Below, one piece after another: positions 34,433 to 44,660 of a stretch of 64,000 bases of DNA. Each line of letters opens with the position of its first letter. The stretch's first letter is position 1. The DNA is from Hexactinellida sp. DTS-2022 (lineage: Eukaryota; Porifera; Hexactinellida), in NCBI GenBank assembly GCA_028753945.1, contig JAPNXP010000010.1:3475042-3539041 (forward strand), given 5' to 3'. Position numbers and translations under genes: made by a program. The notes below the pieces were generated by a model. The model was not told the DNA's origin. It saw nothing but the letters and a program-made list of their open reading frames with translations, and made no database searches.

Positions 34433-36262
34433 TTGACTATTAAGGGATTGAAAGTTCGATTATCTCCTCTAATAAATTTGATCAAAACACTAGCTGCGAA
34501 AGAAGATGTTGATTGTAAGAATATATATATCGCTTCGTATGGTCTTCAGTTAGTCTCTAGTTCCGAACATGACATAACAACTGCTTCCTTTTGCAAAGAG
34601 ATCATTTCTACAGGGTCTTTTGGTAAATCAGGTCAACGACTCCCAATTGACAAATCTGCATTCCTTTTAGACCAATTGGAAATCGGGAAGAGAAAATACA
34701 TCGATCTAATAAAACTGTTAAAATCAGAAAATATCATATTTCCTCCGTATCTAGAAGTTTCTCGTTACCGTACAGAAATCACACTTGCTAATGAGCTAGA
34801 GCTCGTTTGTATAAAGAGTGACTGTGTCATCGGAATTCGAATCCCATACGGTAGAATTTTACTGCAGATCGTTTCTAGATTGCTTGGGATACTTCCCAAA
34901 TTATCCGCAGACCGATTTCCTCTGAGCATGAAGATATCTGATGGTTTGGATGGTTCTGGCTCCCACCAAATCTATAACCAACTCCAACCTAGTCCAAGTC
35001 TCAGTTCAAAAAAATTCCTCTTATACGCTTTTAAAATGATTCCTATTCAGGACTGTGCTGGCTGTGAAATTTGGGTCAACACAATACCGAATTCACCTTT
35101 TCAAGTCAGGCCTATTGCCTTAGTTGCGATGAAGGAAAACGAAGATAATGTGAGATTTCTAATGGATTCCTATATTAATCCTGAAACATCAATCATCGAA
35201 CAGTATGGGATTGAGTTAGACCAAGGAATAATTAAAGTAAAAGTGCTCCGTACCATGTTTGATGGGAAAATGTCAGGTATACTAACGGGTGCAGGTGGTG
35301 CAAAATGCCAACTATGCACTGCTACCGCTCATCAAATCCATGATTTAGAGATAGTTAGATCAGGATTTCCCATGAACAGGACCATTTCGGCGGCCAAAGA
35401 AATATTTTCTCAAGTTGATAGGGTTGAATTTCTCTCACTTCCATCACAGAAGAGATTCGGATTGACACACGAACCAGTCTCCGATATAGACGTTATCTCT
35501 GCATCTCCACTCCATTCATATACCTGTGTTTTCCGTTGGTTCATGATACTTGTTTATCACTTACATTCTGGTTCAAGAAAATGGTCACCAACATCTGTGA
35601 AAGTGCAAACATCAATGAAATTTGTTCGAAGCTTTTTACAAGAGAAGACTGGCTTAAAGATTGATCAACCAACGAGTGATGGGGGGACGACTTCTACCGG
35701 GAACATCGCGCGACAATGCTTCAGTGACAAGAACAACTTTATCCATTGGATAAGTTCCTTGATTCCAACCGAATATCATAATTCTTTGATCAAGATACAG
35801 AGCAATTTGTCTGCCATTTTGCGCACTTTTAGCTGCAGTAGGGAAATCAACACAGATCAACTTGATATAGTTTGCCGTGAAACATACGAGTTCATCTTAA
35901 TCCACTTCCCATGGGCTAACATTACTCCATCTCTACACAAACTGTTAGCCCATTGCGCAGAATTAATCAAGGAATGCAATGATGGATACGGTTTGAAAAG
36001 TTTTTCAGAAGAGGGAGTTGAAGCTTCCAATAAGCTCATTCGAAGATATCGCGAACATCTAGCCCGTAAAAATTCCTTTCCTTTGAATACAAGAGACATT
36101 ATGGTCCGTCTTCTCAGTCAAAGTGACCCTGTATTGAACTCATTTCGGAATATCATAAGGTGTCATAAGTGTGGAGAGTTAAGCCATATCTGCAAACTAA
36201 GTTGTAAAACTACTAGTCCAATAGAGCAAGAACTATTATTTAATTCTTTACTAATTAATTAA
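34433..36262 (+). CDS. RAG1-like (Transib superfamily) transposase, catalytic core
   Basis: The 609-codon frame carries the RAG1/Transib core. By alignment from memory: KISDGLDGSGS supplies the first catalytic Asp (D170, RAG1 D600). TMFDGKMSG supplies the second (D277, RAG1 D708), and SEEGVEASNK the Glu (E530, RAG1 E962). The zinc ligands are also kept: C292 and C295 in CQLC, and H502 and H507 in HKLLAH, matching RAG1 C727, C730, H937 and H942. A C-terminal Cys/His cluster CHKCGELSHICKLSC (577-591) is an extra zinc-binding candidate. The enzyme would cut and paste DNA ended by CACAGTG. The frame starts after a TAA and the first codon is TTG, so the true N-terminus lies upstream (broken) or arises by splicing. 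The core itself has no internal stop. Functionality is uncertain. Confidence 0.9.
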   Translation: MTIKGLKVRLSPLINLIKTLAAKEDVDCKNIYIASYGLQLVSSSEHDITTASFCKEIISTGSFGKSGQRLPIDKSAFLLDQLEIGKRKYIDLIKLLKSENIIFPPYLEVSRYRTEITLANELELVCIKSDCVIGIRIPYGRILLQIVSRLLGILPKLSADRFPLSMKISDGLDGSGSHQIYNQLQPSPSLSSKKFLLYAFKMIPIQDCAGCEIWVNTIPNSPFQVRPIALVAMKENEDNVRFLMDSYINPETSIIEQYGIELDQGIIKVKVLRTMFDGKMSGILTGAGGAKCQLCTATAHQIHDLEIVRSGFPMNRTISAAKEIFSQVDRVEFLSLPSQKRFGLTHEPVSDIDVISASPLHSYTCVFRWFMILVYHLHSGSRKWSPTSVKVQTSMKFVRSFLQEKTGLKIDQPTSDGGTTSTGNIARQCFSDKNNFIHWISSLIPTEYHNSLIKIQSNLSAILRTFSCSREINTDQLDIVCRETYEFILIHFPWANITPSLHKLLAHCAELIKECNDGYGLKSFSEEGVEASNKLIRRYREHLARKNSFPLNTRDIMVRLLSQSDPVLNSFRNIIRCHKCGELSHICKLSCKTTSPIEQELLFNSLLIN

Positions 36263-36593
36263 ACTCTTAGACAAGTGTGGACTTGTAATCGTAATTGGAA
36301 TTTGATTATATTTCAAATAGAATTGATTTCATAATAATGTAATATTTTTGGAAATTTGCAATGACGTCATATAATTAAATTCTGAAGCCATACAAAAAAT
36401 TTAGATGCACCAATCGATTCAGAATGGTCGATAACCCATAGGCTAATAATATATTTATAGGTCTAGCAGCCACCTAGATACCTATTTCCACTTGACAGCC
36501 ACTTTTTGCCCACTGTGCTCCATAGTAGAAAGAGTGAGGAGTAAAGCAACTTCCCTATTAGCAACTAGTTTTGCAACAAAACCAGAGTTCTTA

Positions 36594-36838
36594 ATGTAAC
36601 GGTAACTGATTAAAATAACGTCGTAATGGCAATGGAATAAGTTTAACGTAGTAACGGTTACTGTGTTTCGGTAATGTAATGGTAAGAGTAACTGATTAAA
36701 GAGAACGGCAACAAGTTAAAGTAACGGATGTCCGTTACCGTTACTCCGCGACGCCCGTTACTTTTACTTTTTTCCGTTACCGTTACTTGTCGACACCCGT
36801 TACCGTTACTGTTACCGTTACCGTTACTAGTAACGGAG
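36594..36838. repeat. GTAACG-rich degenerate repeat
   Basis: Many copies of GTAACGGTAAC/GTTACCGTTAC occur, first in one and then in the opposite orientation, as in the subterminal zones of a hAT-like MITE. No clean termini were found. It is followed at 36885-36919 by the right end CTGGCGCCGCCTCTG of another hAT family. Confidence 0.7.
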
Positions 36839-37382
36839 CACATTACTGGTTGTACAGTGTGGCCCCCCTGAAATCCCCCCTGGGATCCCCCTACCTGAAA
36901 ATCCTGGCGCCGCCTCTGACAACAAACCTGCCAGAAAACAAGTTCTATTCCGAAAATGTATTAACCAGTTTATTTGTCGAAGGCTAGTCTTTAGGTGAAG
37001 TATAATACTTGACAACTTTTTCCAATTTACCACAAGAGAATGCTTATATAGAGCTGAGCTTTGTAGAGTTCAGATTTTTCCCATACTAAAAGCCCAGGCT
37101 TACTTTGTAAAGGTCAATTTCAAAGCTTGGGGAAAACTGAACTTTCTCAGTGCCTGAATACACACATACTGAAAAACTGAACTCTACTAGAGCTGAGCTC
37201 TATATAAGTAATTTCTTACCACAAAGTGTCAAAGACAACAATAAATATCATTTCAGAAATATTCCGATTCTAAATTGGAAATCATCATCCTTGTTTACCT
37301 ATTAAACCCGTTGGGTGCTGGCCTCTATGTGCATTTCGAATTTATCAACTTTTTGCTTATTTTGTAACAGCAACAATAAATA

Positions 37383-37523
37383 CAGGTGAACTCCCGTTAT
37401 AACGAACTCGGATATATCGAAATACCCGCTTATTAACGGAGCACTAAATGCATTAATTATTTTTCCGCTTATAACGAAGGAATTTACAGGTCACGAGCAC
37501 ATCGTTATAACGAGAGTTTACTG
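37383..37523. mobile_element. Tigger-like MITE, 141 bp
   Basis: Left CAGGTGAACTCCCGTTATAA and right TTATAACGAGAGTTTACTG are inverted termini with TA flanks. Internal words (CCGCTTATAACGAAG, GCACTAAATGCATTAATTAT) match the copy at 63683-63842. Confidence 0.85.
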
Positions 37524-37638
37524 TATTCATATTTGAAATTTGTAAATGCGGAATTCGTTTTCATACTTCTGTTTAAGAACAAAGGTAGTATAATAAAGAC
37601 GACTATGTTTAACATTAATCCAGTAAATATCATACACA

Positions 37639-37741
37639 GGGCCGGCAGAAGCGGTCAGGCCAATAGCTCAACCACTCTTACGTCACTAGTTAGGCCGGTC
37701 ATGTCGTGGCCTGACCACTATAACTGCTTCCACCGGATCTG
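37639..37741. mobile_element. Palindromic hAT-like MITE, 103 bp
   Basis: Left CAGGGCCGGCAGAAGCGGTC and right GCTTCCACCGGATCTG, with inner GGTCAGGCC and GGCCTGACC, form an almost complete hairpin. Flanks ATCATACA and ATACATAC match poorly. Confidence 0.6.
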
Positions 37742-38204
37742 ATACATACCTTGTATTAATAATCACGAGATTGGATAACATCTAAATCGAAATCCTGAGA
37801 CTATACTCTATTTCTAAGGTTAATTCAATTATTACGTAGGATAATACACATATTTACTACTTCCCAGAGGCCGAGGGTAGATGGTTTTACTATAATGTAC
37901 CTAAGCAAGGGTGGTAATCACGTAAAAGTTACTTAAGTGTTGCATAAGGAACCGGTCTAAGTGTGATTACTGGTATAAATTAAGCCGGGACGAATTTGCT
38001 ATGGAATAGACAAACCCATAGAAACGATTACAAATCTAAATTTAGCCCGGAACTAATTGTTAAATGAACAATTTATGACAAGTTGGTATCCGGCCGGAAC
38101 CATTTTGCAGCCGGAACAAATATGTCAGAACAGTACAATTGCACAAAATGACTTTTGAGAGGGTCCGCATGTATCTAACTAGCTTCAGGAAGCTGAGTGG
38201 AGTC

Positions 38205-38345
38205 GAACAAGGGGTCACTCGATAGGGTTGGAATAAAATTTGAGAATGGAATGTTGTTTAATTCCTACAACATTCCTGCGTCGTCAAGGAAAATTTTCTC
38301 AGGTGACCACTTAAATGACGCCAAATTTAGTGTTGAGTACGAATC
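38205..38345 (+). repeat. Solo GGGGTCACTCGATAGGG module
   Basis: CAAGGGGTCACTCGATAGGG, then GAATGGAATGTTG, CCTACAACATTCC, CGTCAAGGAAAATTT and AGGTGACCACTTAAATGACG. This is the module found inside both arms of elements B and C, here on its own. Confidence 0.7.
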
Positions 38346-38502
38346 CCTTAAGTGGTCAATTGTGGCCGACACATTGGAATTTGGAGTTGGAACTATATCC
38401 AAAAATACACTATTTGCATGAAAGAACAAACCTACAAAGTCTGAAAATTCTATATAAAAATTCATAATTATGCCTTTTTTTTGGTTGTAAGCGGCTGGAT
38501 TA

Positions 38503-38652
38503 CACACTGTTCTCTCTAATAGTCCACCAGTGGGAAATTGGCCCAAAGTGGACAATTAGAGATTATGGACTATTACAAATATATAAATAGTTGATTTGGA
38601 CAAGTAAATAAGTGGACTATTAGAGAAGTGGACAATTAGAGAGAACACACTG
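38503..38652. mobile_element. Mariner-like MITE, 150 bp
   Basis: Left CACACTGTTCTCTCTAATAG with GTCCACCAGTGGG and right GTGGACAATTAGAGAGAACA with CACTG are inverted; TA flanks both sides. The interior repeats the GTGGACTATTAGAGA word. Confidence 0.8.
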
Positions 38653-38818
38653 TACTAAAATCAACGCTTCAAATACTTCAATAGTAGTATTATAAGAATT
38701 TGAATAAATAAAAATGCAAAATAATCAGGAATCATTGCCTTGGTTTCACTTTACTGACTACAAATTTTCAGGTAAGCATGAAATTGCTGAATATTAAAGG
38801 TGAGGTATGTCACTAGTA

Positions 38819-39015
38819 CAGGGTTTTTTTTAAGGCCGATCTTGGTGTAAATTTTGCACCAAGATTTTTTGGAGTTACACCACGTTTCGGGTCGGCCTGG
38901 GCCTGTGTAGTGTTGAGCTACACCACGATTATGGGTCGGCCGCTGCCGCTGCACAGTTGAGTTACACCAAGGCCGCGCTGAGTTACGTCAAGGTCTCAAA
39001 CTTAAAAAAACCCTG
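38819..39015. mobile_element. hAT MITE, 197 bp, CAGGGTTTTT family copy 2
   Basis: Left CAGGGTTTTTTTTAAGGCCG and right CTTAAAAAAACCCTG with identical CACTAGTA octamers at 38811-38818 and 39016-39023. GTTACACCACG and GGGTCGGC words are shared with 21905-22056. Confidence 0.95.
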
Positions 39016-39279
39016 CACTAGTATATGTATTGAATAAATAAAGCTTAATCAGCACTTAAACTAGTGTGGTTTGTTTGAGAAAATGCTTACCGTAAATTCA
39101 GTCAGGTATAGGAATTTAATATTACGCATTATGGAACTATAATCAATCACTCGAGCGAATATTATTCGAATTCAATTTTGATGGCGGATTTATTATCAGT
39201 ATAGATAGGGCTAAAACAGATATATGTTTGGATATGAAGGGGGCTTTATTAGTGAAGGTGTGGGTCGAGCTAAGATGAA

Positions 39280-39377
39280 ATGTAATTAAAATATTGAAAT
39301 TCAGTTAAAATTATACTTTGGGAGCGTCCTGTGCAACCAAAAGAAGCATACTCCCATCCCATCTGTGAGGGGTTTTT
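39280..39377. repeat. Dispersed repeat end, CTCCCATCCC..CTGTGAGGG, copy 2
   Basis: The same word order as 25745-25825: GAAATGTAATTAAAATATTG, GCATACTCCCATCCCATCTG, GAGGGGTTTTT. Confidence 0.6.
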
Positions 39378-39446
39378 GATCTCGTGTTTACTTTCAATAC
39401 TGTAGAAATGACTAGTTGGAATTTTCTAGAAAAACAATAGATGCAT

Positions 39447-39597
39447 TATACGATCATACCTTGTACGTTCGGGGAGCGTATAATGGACCTTGTACGCTAA
39501 AATCGTTATACGTTATACGTCGTATGATGATTATACGTTACGTATGATGGCATAATACGTTCACCTATCGTATAATGGTACCATATATACGTTATAC
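39447..39597. repeat. ATACGTTATAC / CGTATAATGG word cluster
   Basis: About 150 bp dense in ATACGTTATAC, CGTATAATGG, CGTATGATG and TTGTACG words, in both orientations. It ends exactly where the P-element terminus begins (39598). Confidence 0.7.
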
Positions 39598-39945
39598 CAT
39601 AGCATTCTATACATAAGGCAATGGCGCGCTTAAAAATCTTTAGACCAGGGATTGGTTAGTTACTTAGAGTCTTAGAGAATCTACTATTACTATCGTGGTT
39701 ATATAATGTTTATGCTAAATATTCCATAATAATATGTAGGTTTCTAATGCATAGTATTGCATACGATTAGTTTAGACTATTTTGAATCAAATAAGAGACA
39801 GTTTAATGTATTTCTAAACACTTACAAGAAATGAAGAATAAAATAAATATCTATAATAATAAAACAAGTAGTAACAAGGATGTAGTATGTAGTAAATATA
39901 CAAGTAGTATTGTCTTTAAATAGAAATTAGCGTTCCTTTGCCTAG

Positions 39946-40155
39946 CAGTGAGAGCTGCGTTCTTAACTGGTTGGTGTCACCGCTCATCGTCTCCTCGTCT
40001 CCTCGTCTAGTTGTTATAGTAAAACTGTGAGAGCTGCGTCTTAACTGGTTGGTGCCACCGCTCCTCGTCTCCTCGCCTAGTTGTTATAGTAAATCTGTGA
40101 AAGCTGCGTCTTAACTGGCTGGTGTCACCGCTCCTCGTCTAGTTGTTATAGTAAA
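39946..40155. repeat. Three tandem copies of about 70 bp in the P element
   Basis: GAGAGCTGCGT..CTTAACTGG, TTGGTGTCACCGCTC, CTCGTCTCCTCG and TAGTTGTTATAGTAAA repeat three times. They lie at the 3' side of the transposase, near one terminus, a place where internal repeats of P-like elements may bind transposase; that role is inference. Confidence 0.8.
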
Positions 40156-40429
40156 GATGCAAACTTCTGAAGTATTTTTAGTTAAATTTCTAGAAGGTTA
40201 AGAAGTATTAGGAAGAAAATTTCTGAAGTTTTGAATTATCGCGACCAACTACAATGTTATTAAAATTTTCAACTTTCTTAGATAAAATGCAATTAGCCAC
40301 TGTTGTTAACAATTTCTTAAGAATATCCCATTTTGATGCCATACATATACACCACCCCCTCCATATTTAACTGGAATTTCTTTCAATTTAGAGCAATTAA
40401 ATGTCGACTAATTTTCTACGGCAAGGTCC

Positions 40430-43400
40430 CTCATAAAATCAACGACTTAAATTGGGATGATTATCGATCTTAATAAATAATTCGTACATTGTTACGACAG
40501 ATTGATAAACATTTTCTGATGGATATTTAAGGGAACATCTATCGAGCAGATTAATTAATGAAAATCATGAATCGTTATTAATTTGAATATCTTTTGGAGA
40601 AGTCAAAAAATCATGGCAGACTGAACATTCAGAGGATTGTTTAAAATAAGAAAACACTGCATACCCGGCAATATTGTTAAGGCATTCAATGTGAGAGTTA
40701 TCAAATATAGGGTTAGTAATGTCAAGCAACTCATCTGTAAAATATTCTAAATTAATTTCTGAATATCTTTCTTCGACATTATCATCTGCAAAAGATTTTA
40801 AATATTCTTTAATACATATCGTATCGGTGCCAGCTTGTTCAACAAATAGAAACTTAAGAAGGTTAGATAACTGAAGTTTAAGCTACTTTCTAAAATTTGA
40901 CAATATGATATGTTATAGTGGGACCCAGACATTTGGCGATAAAGTCCAAAGTGATGTTCTAATGCGTCGTTTTGTATTCGGGATGTCAGCAAATATTCAT
41001 AACCACATTATAAGGTTAATCTATTAATTAAGAATGGAAGAGCCAGACAAGTGTGTCTAAAACTGGTAAACGTTTTTAGGTGTAAGCTTACCCCTAGTTA
41101 ATGGAATAGCTCTCCAACAATCTAGCCATTTAACAACATTTTCCAAAAACACTAATCTTTCGTCGTTATAGGGAGTGGGGCTAGATATGGATTATTGAAA
41201 CGTATGTCATTCCCGACCCAATTAACATTAAAGATGCTCCAGATATGATTTATGAAGTTGAGAAAATCAACAGTTTGAAGGGATTTACCAATGTTAGCAT
41301 GGTTAATGAAACTAGAAAGACCGGCAGCTGTAGATTCATGAAAAATTCTCAAAGCCAAGTTCACATTTTGTCGCTCTAACTGAGATGGCCAACATGCTTT
41401 TGATGTTAATTTTGGGGCCCTCTTAATGATAGAAAATTTGTCATCTTCCGAAGATCGTCAAATGCTGCATAACATATTGTAGGATATCTAGACCCCGTCA
41501 GCTGGCTGGGATTCAAAATAATGTTGGCAGTAGGTATAGAAATTCTTAACTGAGTGCAAGGTAGATTTAGGGATTTAGATGATTCAATTGTACATTCATC
41601 AAACTTGGGATATACACTAACCAGCCAAATGTATTTGAACAATTGGAATTTTATTGCAGGCACAATAGTCGTCTGGTAACTTATTAACGGCAGTTTAAAC
41701 TACTCTGAAATGACTGTAAACATCTTGCTATAGTTATAAATTACAAAATATTTTGAATTCAAATTATTTTAGTCAATATCCATCAAGTGGCATAAGTAAT
41801 TCTGCCACGTGCCACTTGTGTCACAAGTGGCACAAATGGCAATGTGGCAGTATTTCAGATGAAAATAATCGTATGTTTTGAAATTATGCACCTAGAGTAA
41901 TTCGACCATGTGGAAGTCAAATCTGCAATCAGAACTTGTATATTATCATTACATCTTGATGATCAGAAATTATATATTTAATTAGCTAATTATATAGTTA
42001 ATGAGTTTAACAACTCCATATAATTGTAAATTCAAAAAATTTGCCATTTTATTATACTTTAAATATCGTATCATGTAAATAGCAGTGCTGATGTATCCAT
42101 CAATGCTATTATGCTGCTAGAAGCTAGAATGTATAAATACAAATTATTGCTGTTCAAATACTTTTGGCCGGTCAGTGTATATAAAAGTATTTTCAAAATC
42201 TTTTAAATTCAGCCAATTATTACGAATTGACTTGATAATATGAACAATATCAAAAAATAATACAAGATTACGATCTGTATTACAAGGATCTACAACCTTA
42301 GGATGTAATGTTTTCCCGTCATCTGAAAATAACTTATAAAGGTTAACATTTAACGGATAGTTGTCAGTACAAATAGCTTCGACAAAGAGACCACAAGTCT
42401 CGATATCAAATATAGCTTTGGTAATTATTGGATGTAAATAAGCAGCAGAAGAACCCAAAGGAATGAGGCGCACGATGGTTGAAAACTTTATAATTAAACT
42501 TGAAACCATCAGCGAAAATACGGTTGTTGCAGGATCTCTAGGATTATCAATTGCGCCCAAAATCCTACCTCCTTTATATGATACATCACTACGTATATGA
42601 ACTTCATCCATTTGAAGTATCACATGACGTTCCCTGTCACTAAACTTAGAGGTTATTTCCTTAAGAATTCGAAAATAGTCACCATCTATCCCCAGAGTGT
42701 TTTTAATATGAAGCAAGTTTCGCTTATGTGGCAAAATTAAACAACTAGATGACTGGATATTTCTATAACAAGCTGGTGATAATCCGTGAATTTTAAGTGA
42801 AAATACTTGAGTTAATTAATATATCATACCGCCGGTTATTTTTTGAATGGATCAAATTTGTCAGTTGTCCTACAATAAAACACAACAAAAATTTTATGGA
42901 ATCAGTACAAGTGAATAGATTGTCAGTTACGTCTAGATCTAGTGTGTCACATTCAACGAGGTTAATTGCGTTTTGTAGCTCATTGATAGCTAATTTGACA
43001 TAATTGTTTATCGAATGTTCAGCAGATGTGTGTTCACTATGAGTTGGTGTGGAAAAGTTATCTACCTCATAAAGTGAACTTACAATTTGGCGGGTGTCAT
43101 TAATTGAAATTCTTGAAATACAAATTGGAATATTGTTAATGCCAAATGCTTTGATAAACAAATCATGGTCAATTAAAACTGAACGTTCAATTATAGGTCC
43201 GGAATCAGTAATAAGAATTTTCAAAAAGTGCAAAAAATTGTCCTCGGAATGGTGAGAAATCCAACCGTTCCTGAGATCAATCAAATGCAACTTAGAAAGA
43301 AGGTCAGAAAATGAATGAACAAGAAACTTATCTACTGTTTCTTCGTTATCATCAGCTAAGCTATGAGTGTAGGCACTTTCCATCATCAATCGTTCCTTGT

Positions 43401-43805
43401 CATCTTTTGAAAGTCTCTTCGCTTTTGAATTCGAATCAGATAGGTAGGAAGGATAGTTGGGAAATATGCTTGGAACCGCACCATTCTTTAGAGCCACTCT
43501 ATCGCGGGGAACAGTCATATTTCGCTGTCCATCAAAATATTGGTGTGATCTCTCGATGTCTCCATATCTGAAATGGTGTTGCATACCTAATTATAAAAAT
43601 TAAATTGAGTATACATATAAGGATGTGAAATTTCTAATTGAATACCTTCATATGTTTGTTGGCTTCATAATCCTTCCTTGGTCTAGGAATGACTCTGAAC
43701 CATTGTTCTCGTAATCGCTCATCTTTAGGAAATTGAAAGTTTAAGTAGAAGTATATTTGCCTAAATAGTTCGACCTGCAGCCTGGGACAAGACAAGACAT
43801 TCGAA
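40430..43805 (-). pseudogene. THAP-domain P-element transposase, degraded
   Basis: Reading the minus strand: a THAP exon (about 43805-43647) with FPKDERLREQW, a 58-bp GT-AG intron, then the rest of the THAP domain (HHFRYGDIERSH..AVPSIFP). A long helical/GTP-insertion-like stretch follows to 42793. After a frameshift near 42790 comes the catalytic part: ILQMDEVHIRSDVSYKGGRI with the first Asp, ICTDNYPLN with the second, and FDIVHIIKSIRNNWLN. A Tc1-like MITE (41615-42177) splits the frame. Beyond it lie FHESTAAGLSSF, FNVNWVGNDIRFNN, LEHHFGLYRQMSG and, near 40600, IAGYAVFSYFKQ with CSVC. A one-base shift at the intron acceptor also disrupts the THAP frame. The family is certain; the gene is dead. 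Confidence 0.88.
41615..42177. mobile_element. Tc1/mariner-like MITE inside the P transposase
   Basis: Left CACTAACCAGCCAAATGTAT and complement of the right end CACTGACCGGCCAAAAGTAT are inverted termini with TA on both sides (41613-41614, 42178-42179). The interior has a GCCACTTGTG/CACAAGTGGC hairpin near 41805-41835. Removing it rejoins ENTFI to YPKF in the transposase, which confirms the boundaries. Confidence 0.9.
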
Positions 43806-44522
43806 TAGTCAAAATAAGTGGTAGTAGGTGATGTAGGTAGTGGGAATTGAAAGTTGCACTGAAAAGTGAACTTCTATGGTATTCGTATAAATTTTGTATA
43901 CAACAATTATGGGTGGATATAAAAATTAAACAAATTCAAAGGTGCAATTGATTGAATCAATGATGGTGTATCTCTAAAAATAGACCATATATATTTGGCA
44001 TTACATCGTACTAAATCTCCTGACGGATGATTACTAAACTTTTTATATCGTATTGGCATAATTTCTGAAATATTAGTGGAATATTGGAAAGCTATAAAAA
44101 CGACATTAGAGGATGGAATTCAGAAATATTATAGTCTAAGATGCTTTAAAAGGGTATAAGGGTTGGGGTTAATGGAAAAAAAATTCCAATTAGCAAAGAA
44201 GAAATTGGAAAACACAATTTACTAAATCTAAGTAACTAACCAATCCCTGTTCACAAATATATTTGCGCGTCATTGCCTTAGTGTGTAGAATGCTATGATT
44301 CATCCAAAACAATACGCACGAGGAACAATTGGAAATTTAGATTATTTCGCTATGACACCAAGCCATTTATAAAGTGGGTAAGATCCAAAAGAGTAGATAA
44401 ATAAATTGGAAGTTTGTAACTATCTTAATTCTAATATATATGATAAAGACGGTCCCAATTGTATAGAGGGGTTATCATGTGAGCTGAATTCAAATTTTGA
44501 AGATAATCATCAGAATTCTGCG

Positions 44523-44660
44523 GCCGTATTCACTAAGAACTTAAGATCGATCTTAGTACTTAAGTCTTAAGTTCGATTTTAAGTCGTATTCACTAAAATC
44601 GGTATTCACTAAGATTTAAGTTCGATCTTAAGACCCAACTTTAAGCTACTTAGATTAAGT
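44523..44660. repeat. Palindromic CTTAAG/GATCGATC-rich end, likely Harbinger terminus
   Basis: GGCCGTATTCACTAAGAACT is followed by many CTTAAGATCGATCTTAAG-type words and two more GTATTCACTAA copies. GGCCGTATTCAC is a common style of PIF/Harbinger end. It borders the Harbinger gene relics on their 3' side. Confidence 0.55.

Larger units (their letters stand above)
33521..36517 (+). mobile_element. Transib/RAG1-superfamily DNA transposon, 2997 bp
   Basis: Both ends begin CACAGTGGGCAA read inwards. They are flanked by identical 5-bp CTCCA at 33516-33520 and 36518-36522, which is the target-duplication length known for Transib and RAG transposons. The single long gene is on the plus strand. A second conserved block GTGGAAAT starts at base 13 from the left end and at base 27 from the right end (GTGGAAATAGG), so the termini are not simple mirror images. 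The CACAGTG heptamer is identical to the V(D)J recombination-signal heptamer. No RAG2-like kelch gene is present. The 5' subterminal region (33521-34120) is non-coding. Confidence 0.92.
39598..44297 (-). mobile_element. P-type transposon with THAP transposase, 4.7 kb
   Basis: The left terminus CATAGCATTCTATACATAAG and the complement of the right terminus, CATAGCATTCTACACACTAA, match and continue with GGCAATG.CGCGC and, further in, CAGGGATTGGTTAGTTACTT. The start CAT...ACATAAGG recalls the Drosophila P-element inverted repeat. The flanking octamers (CGTTATAC, ATTCATCC) do not match, so no target duplication is visible. The gene is on the minus strand; a Tc1-like MITE interrupts it. Confidence 0.85.

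Noticed and set aside
36262..40000. A RAG2-like kelch gene next to the RAG1-like gene
   Set aside because: No long frame and no Gly-Gly kelch repeats on either strand within or next to the element; the element ends at 36517.
42797..43571. Plus-strand frames of 68 and 86 codons
   Set aside because: Shadows of the P-element transposase on the minus strand.
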